DNA from: Methylovulum psychrotolerans
Lineage (GTDB): Bacteria > Pseudomonadota > Gammaproteobacteria > Methylococcales > Methylomonadaceae
Length of the DNA: 64,000 nt
Direction of reading: 5' to 3'
Assembly (NCBI RefSeq): GCF_002923755.1
Contig: NZ_PGFZ01000007.1
Location: 109,704 to 173,703 of the forward strand
Shown: in pieces, positions 47,211-56,706 of the stretch
How positions within the stretch are numbered: the stretch's first letter is position 1
Layout of the letters: each line of letters begins with the position of its first letter
The notes under the pieces: generated by a model
Told to the model about the DNA's origin: nothing
Seen by the model: only the letters and a program-made list of their open reading frames with translations
Database searches by the model: none
Program-made: the position numbers and the translations under genes

Positions 47211-48785
47211 ATGCAGCAGCAATTGACAGAACTCCTTTTCTATTTAAGAGGAACCTTAAGATATAAATGGATGGCCATTATTTTGGCATGGATCATCTGT
47301 ATGGTGGGCTGGTTAGTGGTTTTGGCCATGCCCAGGCTCTATACGTCCGAAGCCAAGGTGCATGTCGAGACGGCCACTATGCTGAGGCCGTTGATGCGGG
47401 GCATGACGGTCGAGTCGGATGTCAGGACGTTGCTGCGGGTTATGCAGCAGTTGATGTTCACTAAAAGTAATGTCGAGCAGATCATCCATTTATCAGATTT
47501 GGAAAAACAGGTGAAAACCCCCCGCGATCAGGAAGAGTTGATCGAGAAGCTGAAGAAAAGCATTAAGATCAGTGCGGTTGGCGACGATATTTTTACCATA
47601 AAATATGAGACTTACAGCCCGGACTTGGCAAAAAGTGTCGTGCAGGCGGTTTTGACGGTGTTTTCTGAACAGACACAAATTTCTACGATTGCTGGGGCGG
47701 ACACTGCCCACCATTTTATAGACCGGCAGATTCAGGAATATGAGGCCCGCCTGCGTAATGCCGAAAAGGCAAAAGAAAATTTTATGCGTTCTAATTTGGG
47801 GATGTTGCCTAACCAAGGCAGTAACCAAGTAGAGCAAATGCACGCTCTCACCGTGGCCTTGGAAGAGGCGAAGCTCACCTTAGATGAAGCCAATTCAAGA
47901 AAACAGGCCTTAAAAGTCCAATTGGACGAAGCCTTGGTGGCGGGTGACGATGAATGGGGCGATTTGGCAGGGCAGCAATCGACGGTAGAAGATGAAAAAA
48001 TCGCCGAGCTTAAGATACGCCGTGACGATTTGTTGATTAAATATACGCCTAACCATCCTGAAGTGGTGCATTTGGAAAAAACCATTAAAGATTTGGCAAA
48101 AATTAATGCCGCAAAGAAAGCCAAGCAGAGCCAGGCGGGTGGGCTTGACAGTTCGGTGATGACCAACCCTTATACCCAATCCATAAAAATTGCCTTGAAT
48201 GAAGCCGAAGCGAATGTCGCTTCCATCCAGTCACGGGTCAATATTTTGGAAAAGCGCTTGGAATTGATGCAAAGCGAGTGGAATACCCGGCTCTCGGTGG
48301 ATACGGAAATGCAAAATCTAAACCGTGATTATACGGAAATTAAGAAAAACTATGACCAATTGCTGTCTAGCCGCGAGCAGGCCAGTTTATCTAAAAAGGT
48401 CGATGACCAAGCGGAATCGTTAAAATTTAAGATTGCCGACGCGCCTGATAAGCCTTTAACGCCTTCATCGTTGCCACGGCCTATCATGCATTCGGTGGTT
48501 TTTGTGGTGGGCTTAGGGGTAGGTTTCGGGCTAGCCCTGTTGATTTATATCGTCAGGCCTTCAGTAATGACGACGGCACAGCTGAGGACATTGACAGGCT
48601 TGCCAGTTTTGGGCAGTGTGTCGATGAAGCTGAGCGAGCGGGAAAACAAAAAAAATAAGAAGGAGTTGTTCAGATACAGTTTTTCGACTTTCGGGTTAGT
48701 GGTCGTTTATATCTGTTTTATGATGATTGATATTTTGCATATTGATATGTCTCGTGTGGTCAGCATGTTGCAGCATATCATCTAA
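47211..48785 (+). CDS. XrtA-associated polysaccharide chain-length determinant (Wzz/GNVR type)
   Basis: The protein has about 524 residues. An N-terminal membrane helix (MAIILAWIICMVGWLVVLAM, about 20-39) is followed by the Wzz domain (LYTSEAKVHVET) and a long periplasmic coiled coil (about 160-400). A GNVR-like LNRDYTEIKKNYDQLLSSREQA and a Pro-rich SLPRP motif come before the second helix (VVFVVGLGVGFGLALLIYI). A third helix lies near the C-terminus. Such proteins set polysaccharide chain length with the partner kinase encoded next. The ATG at 47211 is chosen for length and topology, though no clear Shine-Dalgarno is present. Confidence 0.85.
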   Translation: MQQQLTELLFYLRGTLRYKWMAIILAWIICMVGWLVVLAMPRLYTSEAKVHVETATMLRPLMRGMTVESDVRTLLRVMQQLMFTKSNVEQIIHLSDLEKQVKTPRDQEELIEKLKKSIKISAVGDDIFTIKYETYSPDLAKSVVQAVLTVFSEQTQISTIAGADTAHHFIDRQIQEYEARLRNAEKAKENFMRSNLGMLPNQGSNQVEQMHALTVALEEAKLTLDEANSRKQALKVQLDEALVAGDDEWGDLAGQQSTVEDEKIAELKIRRDDLLIKYTPNHPEVVHLEKTIKDLAKINAAKKAKQSQAGGLDSSVMTNPYTQSIKIALNEAEANVASIQSRVNILEKRLELMQSEWNTRLSVDTEMQNLNRDYTEIKKNYDQLLSSREQASLSKKVDDQAESLKFKIADAPDKPLTPSSLPRPIMHSVVFVVGLGVGFGLALLIYIVRPSVMTTAQLRTLTGLPVLGSVSMKLSERENKKNKKELFRYSFSTFGLVVVYICFMMIDILHIDMSRVVSMLQHII

Positions 48786-48806
48786 AAATTTGCTAGGGAT
48801 TATGTA

Positions 48807-49787
48807 ATGAGTATTATTGAAAAAGCGCTAAACAAAGCCGACCAACAGGAGAGCGGGTCTGATGCTGCCGCCGATTTGTCGGCGGATGTCCAGCCTGTCG
48901 CTTACGGAAATGCCGATATGCCGCCGGATAAGCCGATGTCCACCAGCAATGATTTAGGATTTAGAAAAAGGGAAAGCTTTAAGGGGACTCAGGAGCGGGT
49001 TGAAATTGATTGGGTAAGATTGGCGGAAATGGGCTTTGTTACCCCCAGCGATGTCAACACCAAAACCATAGAAGAATACCGTAATATCAAACGCCCTCTG
49101 GTTTACAATGCGTTTGGTGCGGGCAGTGTCGGTATTGCCCGGTCTAATTTAATTTTGGTGACCAGCAGTGTGCCGGGCGAAGGCAAAACCTTTACCGCGA
49201 TTAACTTGGCTTTGAGTATCGCGAACGAGCGCGATAAAAAAGTTTTGTTAATTGACGCGGATGTCGCCCGGCCATCGGTATCGAAAACCTTAGGGATTAA
49301 TTCGCCGTCTAGGTTAGGCTTGATCGATTATCTGGAAAACGAAAATATCGCCTATTCGGATATTGAATTGTTAACGAATATGCCGGGCTTGCGCATCATT
49401 CCGGCGGGTAAGCTGCATAAATATTCGACCGAGTTATTGTCCAGCAATAAGATGGTTTTGTTTGCCGAAGAGCTGAGTAACCGTTACCCTGACCGTATCG
49501 TTATCTTCGATTCGCCGCCACTGTTAGCGGCAACCCAAGGCGAGGTGTTGGCGAAACTGGTCGGGCAGGTGGTGTTGGTGGTGGAGGCCGAGAAGACTTT
49601 CCAAAGCATGGTGTTGGAGTCGGTCAATAAGCTTTCCGCCTGCGATGTGGTGTTATTGGTGTTTAACAAAACCTTAATCAGCTTGAGTGATGGCTATTAT
49701 TATGGTTATGGCTATGGCCAATACGCTACGAATAGTTACACGAGCGGCCCAGGCGGTTCTGCTGGCCCTAATAATTCTGGCAGTTAG
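48807..49787 (+). CDS. XrtA-associated tyrosine autokinase (BY-kinase)
   Basis: The 326-residue cytoplasmic BY-kinase has Walker A SSVPGEGKTFTAIN (about 112-125), Walker A' VLLIDADVARPSV and Walker B RIVIFDSPPLL. The C-terminal tyrosine cluster GYYYGYGYGQY (about 296-306) is the expected autophosphorylation site. The N-terminus MSIIEKALNKA is typical of the exosortase-locus subtype. It pairs with the chain-length protein encoded 21 bp upstream to control polymerisation and export. Confidence 0.9.
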   Translation: MSIIEKALNKADQQESGSDAAADLSADVQPVAYGNADMPPDKPMSTSNDLGFRKRESFKGTQERVEIDWVRLAEMGFVTPSDVNTKTIEEYRNIKRPLVYNAFGAGSVGIARSNLILVTSSVPGEGKTFTAINLALSIANERDKKVLLIDADVARPSVSKTLGINSPSRLGLIDYLENENIAYSDIELLTNMPGLRIIPAGKLHKYSTELLSSNKMVLFAEELSNRYPDRIVIFDSPPLLAATQGEVLAKLVGQVVLVVEAEKTFQSMVLESVNKLSACDVVLLVFNKTLISLSDGYYYGYGYGQYATNSYTSGPGGSAGPNNSGS

Positions 49788-49800
49788 TGGTTCCGCTTAG

Positions 49801-51483
49801 GTGATGAATGCCTATTTTGTCAAGCAAGGAGGGGCATGGCTTGTGGGTGTCCTGCGCCTTAAGCGACGGTTTATCCCCGCATCCGTCCAGCCTTACCAAG
49901 CTTATGGAGCACCGCTTAGCAAGCTGTTAAGCGACTGCAACACTTTGCCTAAACCCCTCCCTAATGCAGTCAGGACTGCCCGATGGATAGCATGGTTGCC
50001 CTGCGCTTTTTGTAACCTTGCCTACGCAGCCAATTGGACGGCTTACCCAACCTTACAGGCCCAAGAAATTTATTCTGATAACGTCACGCTAGCAAAGCCG
50101 GGTTCGGAAACGGGGGCTTTTGTCAGTGACGTTAGTCCTGGGCTTTATGTGTCCAGGCAGTCGGGCCGCGATTTGCTTAACCTTAATTATCGCTTGCAAA
50201 ATTTATATAATGCGGCGGGCAATAATGATGTGACGACGTTTAACCAATTACAGTTTAACGCCAACCATACCTTTATACCCAATAGGTTTTTTGTTAATGC
50301 CAGCAGTTCTATCAGCCAGCAAAATATCAGTAATGCCCGCATAGCGGCTGATAATATATCGGGAGGCGGTAGTCGGGCTAACGTCAACACCTTTAATATT
50401 GCGCCGACGTGGACACCGCATTTTGGCCATTATGCATCGGGCACGGTCGGCCTCAATCTCAGCACCGTCACTACCGATGTCGGAACGGCAAGCTCAGGCA
50501 CTTCGACGGCGGCGCTGTCCGACACAGTAAACTATGGGGAAAATATCCAAATAAACAGCGGCACGGCATTCAAGCGGATAAGCTGGAATTTGGCGTTTAA
50601 TAATCTGGATAATGAGCGGGTGACCGGCAACAATGTCAGTTTCCAAAGTTCCAGCCTGACGCTACGGACCCATTTGAACCGTTATTTTAATCTGTTTGTC
50701 CAAACGGGTCAGAGCAACAATAGCTTCCAAAGCGCCAACACCGGCACGACCAACGGGGTGTTTTATACCGCCGGGGCGCAGTGGCTCCCCAGCCGGCATT
50801 ATAGCCTTGAGGCCGGTTACGGCAATAACGCTTACGTCACCTTAAGCTTAAACCCGACGCAGCGGTTAAGCTGGGTCACGACGTTTAGGGACAATGCAAT
50901 TGGCCTTAATGCAGGCCAAACGTGGCAAACCGCCCTCAATTACCGTACCCAACGCAGTAATTGGTCGTTAACCCATAATAATGCCACTACGACCACTCAG
51001 GCCTTGTTGTTGCAGCCCCAGTTGGTCACTGTTGACCTTAATCCCGACCCGTTAGTGCAACAGTTGCAGCAATTTATCATCAATTTGCCGACGCTCACTG
51101 ACCAAGTGATTGTTACCCAGACCTGGGCGTTATCGGTATCGTTCAGGACAGGTAAAAGCACTATTTTTGCCAGTGGTTCCGACCAAATACGGAGCTACCA
51201 AACCATCGGCAATAAGGAAGATGTCACGGCACTCAATGCGGGTTGGAATTGGCAGTTCGGGCCTAAAACCAGTCTTTACGCCAGTCCTGGTTGGCAGTTA
51301 ATTGAGCGGGGCGGCGTGGCGCAACGGGATAACCGTTATGATTTTGCCGTGGGCGTAAACCGGGCACTGAGCCAGCGCATTAATAGCCGGATCGAATTTC
51401 GCCATATTGACCAATCCTCGGCGCTCAACACCAATAACTTTCAAGAAAACCGCGCGACAGCCAGTTTGTTTATGAGATTCTGA
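49801..51483 (+). CDS. PEP-CTERM-system outer-membrane beta-barrel protein (TIGR03016-like)
   Basis: The protein has 560 residues, mostly alternating amphipathic strands with many Asn, Thr and aromatic residues, ending in F (SLFMRF), as for outer-membrane barrels. A signal-peptide-like segment (RTARWIAWLPCAFCNLAYA, about 58-76) precedes ANWTAYPTLQAQEIYSDNVTLA. The GTG/ATG start gives an unusually long pre-signal stretch; no alternative in-frame start near the signal was found. It sits between the kinase and the ATPase gene, as in exosortase-A loci. It is likely an outer-membrane component of polymer export. Confidence 0.75.
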   Translation: MMNAYFVKQGGAWLVGVLRLKRRFIPASVQPYQAYGAPLSKLLSDCNTLPKPLPNAVRTARWIAWLPCAFCNLAYAANWTAYPTLQAQEIYSDNVTLAKPGSETGAFVSDVSPGLYVSRQSGRDLLNLNYRLQNLYNAAGNNDVTTFNQLQFNANHTFIPNRFFVNASSSISQQNISNARIAADNISGGGSRANVNTFNIAPTWTPHFGHYASGTVGLNLSTVTTDVGTASSGTSTAALSDTVNYGENIQINSGTAFKRISWNLAFNNLDNERVTGNNVSFQSSSLTLRTHLNRYFNLFVQTGQSNNSFQSANTGTTNGVFYTAGAQWLPSRHYSLEAGYGNNAYVTLSLNPTQRLSWVTTFRDNAIGLNAGQTWQTALNYRTQRSNWSLTHNNATTTTQALLLQPQLVTVDLNPDPLVQQLQQFIINLPTLTDQVIVTQTWALSVSFRTGKSTIFASGSDQIRSYQTIGNKEDVTALNAGWNWQFGPKTSLYASPGWQLIERGGVAQRDNRYDFAVGVNRALSQRINSRIEFRHIDQSSALNTNNFQENRATASLFMRF

Positions 51484-51485
51484 CC

Positions 51486-52442
51486 ATGTATGACGGATTT
51501 TATAAATTAACCAGAAAACCGTTCCAGCTCAATTCGGATAACGACTTTTTTTTTAAAAGCGAAGTGCATAAAAGGGCGTTGGCCTATATGCGTTATGGTT
51601 TGACCCAAGGGGAAGGCTTTATTGTCATTACCGGAACGCCGGGGACAGGTAAAACCATGCTGATAAAGCAGTTGCTGGGCAGTATTAATCCGCAAAAAGT
51701 CACTTATGGCGTTATTGTCTCGGCTCAGGTAGGGGCAGAAGATATACTGAAAGTGGTGGCGGCAGCCTTAAATTTGTCTTATCAAGAAGATGATAAAGCC
51801 ACGTTGTTGGGTAAATTGGAGCAGTTTTTTGCCGCTGAGGCCGCACAAGGCAAGCGGGTGCTGCTGATTGTTGACGAGGCGCAAAATTTGCCGAAAAATT
51901 CCTTGGAAGAATTGCGTATGTTGGCAAATTTTGAACGGGGCGGCAAAACCTTGTTGCAGTTGTTCTTGCTAGGGCAAAACCAGTTTAATAAAACCTTGGC
52001 CCAATCCGATATGGAGCAGTTCCGGCAGCGGGTGGTGGCGACTTATCAGCTTAAGCCGCTGGATGAAGAGCAGGTGAAAAATTACATTCTGTTCCGGTTA
52101 AAACGGGCGGGTTGGCAACAGTCGCCGCATTTTTCCGATGTTGCTTTTGAGGAGATATTTGCGCATTCTAAGGGTATCCCAAGAAAAATCAATACCCTCT
52201 GTGAGCGTATCATGATGCTGGGTTTTCTTGATGAATTACAGGTGATTGACCAGGCTGTGGTGCAAACGGTACTGGCTGACATTGCCGAAGAAGAACTGGA
52301 TGATGGGGAAGTGGGAGCGCTTCCAGCCAATGTCAACGCCGCTATTGCGGGCAGCTTGGAGGCGCGGGTCGCCCGCTTGGAGAACCTGCTTGCTGATCTG
52401 CATAAGGTGCTGGCGGCTTACCAGCCCCTACCAGAGGAGTAG
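51486..52442 (+). CDS. XrtA-associated ExeA-like AAA ATPase
   Basis: The 318-residue protein begins MYDGFYKLTRKPFQLNSDNDFFF, the ExeA-like start. It has Walker A GTPGTGKTMLIKQLL (about 47-61), Walker B VLLIVDEAQNLPKNSLEELRML and a C-terminal helical domain with IPRKINTLCERIMM. It ends with a short coiled coil. This ATPase is a constant member of exosortase-A polysaccharide loci; its target is unknown. It starts 2 bp after the barrel gene stop. Confidence 0.88.
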   Translation: MYDGFYKLTRKPFQLNSDNDFFFKSEVHKRALAYMRYGLTQGEGFIVITGTPGTGKTMLIKQLLGSINPQKVTYGVIVSAQVGAEDILKVVAAALNLSYQEDDKATLLGKLEQFFAAEAAQGKRVLLIVDEAQNLPKNSLEELRMLANFERGGKTLLQLFLLGQNQFNKTLAQSDMEQFRQRVVATYQLKPLDEEQVKNYILFRLKRAGWQQSPHFSDVAFEEIFAHSKGIPRKINTLCERIMMLGFLDELQVIDQAVVQTVLADIAEEELDDGEVGALPANVNAAIAGSLEARVARLENLLADLHKVLAAYQPLPEE

Positions 52443-52488
52443 CCACCGCTTTTTACACCGCACCAATTCTTTTAAAACTGCAACGGTA

Positions 52489-53328
52489 ATGATTGTGACC
52501 CTTAAAAACGCTATGACTGTCGATGTGGAAGATTACTTCCAGGTCTCCGCTTTTGAACCCTATATTGCTAAAAACCAATGGGATGCGCTGCCGCACCGGG
52601 TCGCTAACAATACCCATCGGGTGTTGGACTTATTTGCCGCCCACGGCATTAAGGCGACTTTTTTTACCCTCGGCTGGGTTGCCGAGCGTTATCCCGATGT
52701 GGTTAAGCGTATCGTCGCCGAAGGTCATGAGCTGGCGTGCCACGGTTACGAACATATCCGTGTCACCGAGCAAACACCCGCCCAGTTCCGTGCCGATGTG
52801 GCCAAAACTAAATTGATATTGGAGGATCTGGGTGGGGTGGCGGTAAATGGCTACCGTGCCGCCAGTTATTCGATCAATGCCAGTAATTTGTGGGCACTGG
52901 ACATTTTGCAGGAAGAAGGCTTTGCTTACAGTTCGAGCATTTATCCGGTCAAGCATGATCTTTATGGGATGCCTGACGCGCCGCGTTTTCGGTATGAGCC
53001 GCTTGCCGGACATCCTGATTTTAAGGAAATCCCTATCACCACGTTAAAAATCGGTGCGAAAAACCTACCGTGCGGTGGCGGTGGGTTTTTTCGGTTTTAT
53101 CCTTATGCCGTATCAAAATGGGCGTTCCGACGGGTTAACCAAGCGGAACAGCAAGCGGCTATTTTTTATTTCCATCCCTGGGAAATCGACCCGGAGCAAC
53201 CGCGCCAATCCGGCTTAAACCTCAAAACCCGCACCCGCCATTATCTTAACCTTCAGCGTATGGAAGGCCGTATCAAGCAACTGTTACGCGATTTTGAATG
53301 GGATACGATGGCGAAGGTGTTTTTATGA
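52489..53328 (+). CDS. XrtA-associated polysaccharide deacetylase
   Basis: The protein has about 279 residues with the NodB fold: AMTVDVEDYFQVSAF (catalytic Asp), GIKATFFTLGWVAERYP, HELACHGYEH (metal-binding His pair) and GYRAASYSI. The C-terminal DUF3473-like part includes GGGGFFRFYPY and FYFHPWEIDPEQP. It removes acetyl groups from the exopolysaccharide or its precursor. ATG 52489 is the only start that gives a normal N-terminus; upstream codons belong to the ATPase gene in another frame. Its stop overlaps the FemAB start (ATGA). Confidence 0.88.
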   Translation: MIVTLKNAMTVDVEDYFQVSAFEPYIAKNQWDALPHRVANNTHRVLDLFAAHGIKATFFTLGWVAERYPDVVKRIVAEGHELACHGYEHIRVTEQTPAQFRADVAKTKLILEDLGGVAVNGYRAASYSINASNLWALDILQEEGFAYSSSIYPVKHDLYGMPDAPRFRYEPLAGHPDFKEIPITTLKIGAKNLPCGGGGFFRFYPYAVSKWAFRRVNQAEQQAAIFYFHPWEIDPEQPRQSGLNLKTRTRHYLNLQRMEGRIKQLLRDFEWDTMAKVFL

Positions 53329-54362
53329 AGCAGGCCAGTACGATGATACACACTTTAGATGCCGCCAATTTTGCCCGTTGGGATGCGTTTGTCAATCAGC
53401 ATCCTGAGGCGACGTTTTTTCATTTGTCCGGTTGGAAAACGGTGATCGAACAGGCTTTTGGTCATAAAACGTATTTTTTGTATACCGAAAACGCCGGGGC
53501 AATCACGGCCATTTTGCCGTTGGTGCATGTTAATAGCTTGTTGTTTGGCAATAGCTTGGTCTCTACGGCTTTTTGTGTCTATGGCGGCATTATTGCCACT
53601 GACCCGGCCGATTATGCGGCCTTAGATGCCGAAGCTTGCCGCTTGGCGCAGCAGTTGGGGGTGGATGCCTTAGAAATGCGCCACCGTGAACGTAAGCATC
53701 CTGAGCGGCCTTATAAAGACTTGTATGTCACCTTCCGTAAGGCTTTAGACCCGGACGTAGAGAAAAACATGTTGGCGATTCCCCGCAAACAGCGGGCGGT
53801 GGTCAGAAAAGGCATAGAAGCGGGTCTGACCAGCACCATAGACGAGGATGTCGAACGCTTGCATCTGGCGTATTCGGAAAGCGTCAGGAATTTAGGCACG
53901 CCCGTGTTTTCGAAAAAGTATTTCCGTACCTTAAAGCAAGTGTTCGGTGCGCAATGCGAGGTGTTGAGCATTGAGCATGACGGTAAGCTGATTGCCAGTG
54001 TGATGAATTTCTATTTCCGCGATGAGGTGTTGCCGTATTATGGCGGCGGTACGGCCTTGGCACGGGATCTGAAAGGCAATGACTTTATGTATTGGGAAGT
54101 CATGCGCCGGGCGGTCGAAAAAGGCGTAAAAATTTTTGATTATGGGCGCAGTAAAATCGGCACGGGATCTTACAGTTTTAAGAAAAACTGGGGCTTTACG
54201 CCGGAGCCGTTGTTTTATGAATTTTTTCTGGTGAAAGCGACCGAATTGCCGGATATTAACCCGCTGAACCCCAAATACCAGTTTTTTATTGCCGCTTGGA
54301 AACGCCTGCCGTTACCTGTCAGCCAAATGCTAGGGCCGTGGTTATCGAGAGATTTAGGGTAG
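53325..54362 (+). CDS. XrtA-associated FemAB-related protein
   Basis: The protein has about 345 residues with a GNAT/FemAB-type fold: a first half containing FFHLSGWKTVIEQAFGHKTYFLY and a second half with SVMNFYFRDEVLPYYGGG and IFDYGRSKIGTGSYSFKKNWGF. FemAB proteins transfer aminoacyl groups; in this locus the substrate is unknown and may be the polysaccharide. The ATG at 53325 overlaps the deacetylase stop by 4 bp, so it is preferred over an upstream in-frame start at 53298. Confidence 0.85.
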   Translation: MKQASTMIHTLDAANFARWDAFVNQHPEATFFHLSGWKTVIEQAFGHKTYFLYTENAGAITAILPLVHVNSLLFGNSLVSTAFCVYGGIIATDPADYAALDAEACRLAQQLGVDALEMRHRERKHPERPYKDLYVTFRKALDPDVEKNMLAIPRKQRAVVRKGIEAGLTSTIDEDVERLHLAYSESVRNLGTPVFSKKYFRTLKQVFGAQCEVLSIEHDGKLIASVMNFYFRDEVLPYYGGGTALARDLKGNDFMYWEVMRRAVEKGVKIFDYGRSKIGTGSYSFKKNWGFTPEPLFYEFFLVKATELPDINPLNPKYQFFIAAWKRLPLPVSQMLGPWLSRDLG

Positions 54363-54366
54363 GGCG

Positions 54367-55557
54367 ATGGAGAATTTGCTGTTTTTGGCCCACCGTATCC
54401 CTTATCCGCCCAATAAGGGCGACAAAATCCGTTCCTACCATTTTTTAAGCCATTTAGTGGCCGAATTTACGGTCTATCTGGGGACGTTTATTGATGATCC
54501 GCACGATTGGCAATATACCCCAATGGTGGATGCCTTGTGTGCCGAAACCTGTTATCAGGGCTTGCAACCGTTGCCTGCGAAAATCAAAAGCCTGCAAGGT
54601 TTGGTGGTGGGGGAAGCGTTAAGTTTGCCCTATTACCGTAATGCCGCGATGCAGGCGTGGGTCGATGCGACAATTAAAGCCCATGCCATTAATAAAGTGC
54701 TGATTTTTTCCTCGGTGATGGCGATGTACATCCGGCCTGAGCATGGCGTAGAGATGGTGGTGGATCTGGTCGATGTCGATTCTGACAAGTGGCGGCAATA
54801 TGCGGAAAAAAAACACGGCCTGGCACGTTGGATTTATCAGCGTGAGGCGAGGTATTTGCTGGCTTATGAGCGGCGCATAGCCGCTGTGGCGAAAGCCTGC
54901 TTGCTGGTGTCCGAGCAGGAGGCGGCTTTGTTTAAGGCCTTGGCACCGGAAGTTGCCGAGAAGGTGGGTTTTGTCAATAATGGGGTCGATACCGGCTATT
55001 TTGCGCCACAGCATGGCGCGGTGTCGCCGTATCAGGCCGACGCGCAAGTGCTGGTGTTTACTGGGGCGATGGATTATTGGGCGAATGTCGATGCCGTGGT
55101 CTGGTTTGCCGAACAGGTGTTCCCGCGCTTGCAAGCCCGATACCCGCAAGTGGTGTTTTATATTGTCGGCAGTAAGCCCAGCAAAGCAGTGCTGGAATTG
55201 GCCAATAACCCTGCCATTATCGTGACCGGACGGGTTGATGACGTGCGGCCTTATGTGGCGTATGCGCGGCTGGCCGTCGCCCCGCTGCGTATTGCCCGTG
55301 GTATCCAAAATAAGGTGTTGGAGGCGATGGCGATGGCGAAGGTGGTGGTCGCCAGTCATGCGGCGATGGAAGGCATTCCGTATCCTAGCGATGCCGAGGT
55401 GGCGGTCAGTGAGGATGCCGGGCAGATGCTGGCTCAGCTTAGCGGTTATTTACAAGTGCCTGTCACCGCTCCCGCTTTGGTTAACCGCGAGTTTGTCGTC
55501 GCCCATTTCAGTTGGCAGCAAAATGTCCATAAACTTGCCGCGCTCATCCAGGAGTAA
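54367..55557 (+). CDS. glycosyltransferase, XrtA-locus type 1 (TIGR03087-like)
   Basis: This 396-residue GT-B glycosyltransferase opens ENLLFLAHRIPYPPNKGDKIRSYHFLSHL, which is typical of the exosortase-locus family. It continues VGFVNNGVDTGYF and LVFTGAMDYWANVDAVVWF. The donor-binding part is VAPLRIARGIQNKVLEAMAMAKVVVAS (family 1/4). It adds a sugar to the growing lipid-linked unit; donor unknown. It is 4 bp downstream of the FemAB gene and 3 bp before the next transferase. Confidence 0.88.
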   Translation: MENLLFLAHRIPYPPNKGDKIRSYHFLSHLVAEFTVYLGTFIDDPHDWQYTPMVDALCAETCYQGLQPLPAKIKSLQGLVVGEALSLPYYRNAAMQAWVDATIKAHAINKVLIFSSVMAMYIRPEHGVEMVVDLVDVDSDKWRQYAEKKHGLARWIYQREARYLLAYERRIAAVAKACLLVSEQEAALFKALAPEVAEKVGFVNNGVDTGYFAPQHGAVSPYQADAQVLVFTGAMDYWANVDAVVWFAEQVFPRLQARYPQVVFYIVGSKPSKAVLELANNPAIIVTGRVDDVRPYVAYARLAVAPLRIARGIQNKVLEAMAMAKVVVASHAAMEGIPYPSDAEVAVSEDAGQMLAQLSGYLQVPVTAPALVNREFVVAHFSWQQNVHKLAALIQE

Positions 55558-55560
55558 GCC

Positions 55561-56706
55561 ATGCCGCAACCCCCTTTAATCGTCCATATCATTTACCGTT
55601 TAGGCGTAGGCGGCTTAGAAAATGGCTTGGTTAACCTGATTAATGCCATGCCGCCCGAGGCTTACCGCCATGCTATTGTCTGCTTGAAAGACAGCACCGA
55701 TTTTAAGTTACGTTTGACCCGCGCTGATGTCGCCGTGTATGAGTTGCACAAACGCGAGGGTCAAGATTGGCACTCTTTTGTCGCCCTGTACCGTTTGCTG
55801 AAAAAGCTCCGGCCCAGTATTGTGCATACCCGCAACTTGGCGGCGATTGAATACCAGATTGCCGCTTTTTGCGCCGGTGTGCCTGGGCGTGTCCACGGCG
55901 AACATGGTTGGGATGTGTTCGATCCGAATGGCACGAATGTCAAATATCAATGGGTTAGAAGGGTATTAAAGCGTTTTATTCACCGTTTCATCCCCTTATC
56001 GCGGCATTTGGAAAGCTATTTGCTAGATAAAGTTCATGTCACCCCACGCAAAATCCGCCGTATTATCAACGGTGTCGACACCCGCATTTTTTACCCGCGC
56101 ACGGGAGCTAGGCAAACTCTGGACGGTTGCCCGTTTGCGTTGACTGACGACGAATTGGTGATTGGCACGATTGGCCGTATGCACGGCGTGAAAGACCAGA
56201 TTACGTTAGTGAAAGCGTTTATCTTGGCCTGCCAAGGTGCCGAAGCCGATAGCCGCCATTTAAGGTTGGTCATTATCGGCGACGGGCCGTTGCGGGCAGA
56301 GGCGGTGGCCTTGTTAGAAGCGGCGGGGGTAGCCGGGCAAGCGTGGTTGCCGGGGGCGCGTGACGATATCGCCGAGATTAACCGCCGCTTGGATGTCTTT
56401 GTTTTGCCTTCGCAAGCCGAGGGTATTTCCAACACCATTTTGGAGGCGATGGCCAGCGGGTTGCCGGTACTGGCGACGGCGGTCGGCGGCAACCCCGAAT
56501 TGGTGGTGGACGGTGTGACTGGCCGCTTGACTCCCGCTAACAATGCCGAGGTGATGGCGGCGCATTTGCTGGCCTATAGCCACGATGCCCAGATGCGCCA
56601 CGAACAGGGGCGGCAAGGGTATCAGCGGCTACAGGAACACTTTTCCTTAGCGGCGATGGTGGCGAACTACCAAGCGGTCTACGATTCATTTTTTCAAAAG
56701 GAATAA
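55561..56706 (+). CDS. glycosyltransferase, XrtA-locus type 2 (TIGR03088-like)
   Basis: This 381-residue GT4-family transferase opens PLIVHIIYRLGVGGLENGLVNLIN. It has VHGEHGWDVFD, IINGVDTRIFYP and the donor-site block FVLPSQAEGISNTILEAMASGLPVLATAVGGNPELV (E-x7-E). It belongs with the previous gene. Its stop (56704-56706) is followed directly by the MITE-like element that separates it from the amidotransferase gene. Confidence 0.9.
   Translation: MPQPPLIVHIIYRLGVGGLENGLVNLINAMPPEAYRHAIVCLKDSTDFKLRLTRADVAVYELHKREGQDWHSFVALYRLLKKLRPSIVHTRNLAAIEYQIAAFCAGVPGRVHGEHGWDVFDPNGTNVKYQWVRRVLKRFIHRFIPLSRHLESYLLDKVHVTPRKIRRIINGVDTRIFYPRTGARQTLDGCPFALTDDELVIGTIGRMHGVKDQITLVKAFILACQGAEADSRHLRLVIIGDGPLRAEAVALLEAAGVAGQAWLPGARDDIAEINRRLDVFVLPSQAEGISNTILEAMASGLPVLATAVGGNPELVVDGVTGRLTPANNAEVMAAHLLAYSHDAQMRHEQGRQGYQRLQEHFSLAAMVANYQAVYDSFFQKE

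Noticed and set aside
52246-52488. Upstream extension of the deacetylase gene
   Set aside because: These codons overlap the ATPase gene in another frame and give an Arg/Trp-rich non-homologous N-terminus; ATG 52489 starts the conserved domain.
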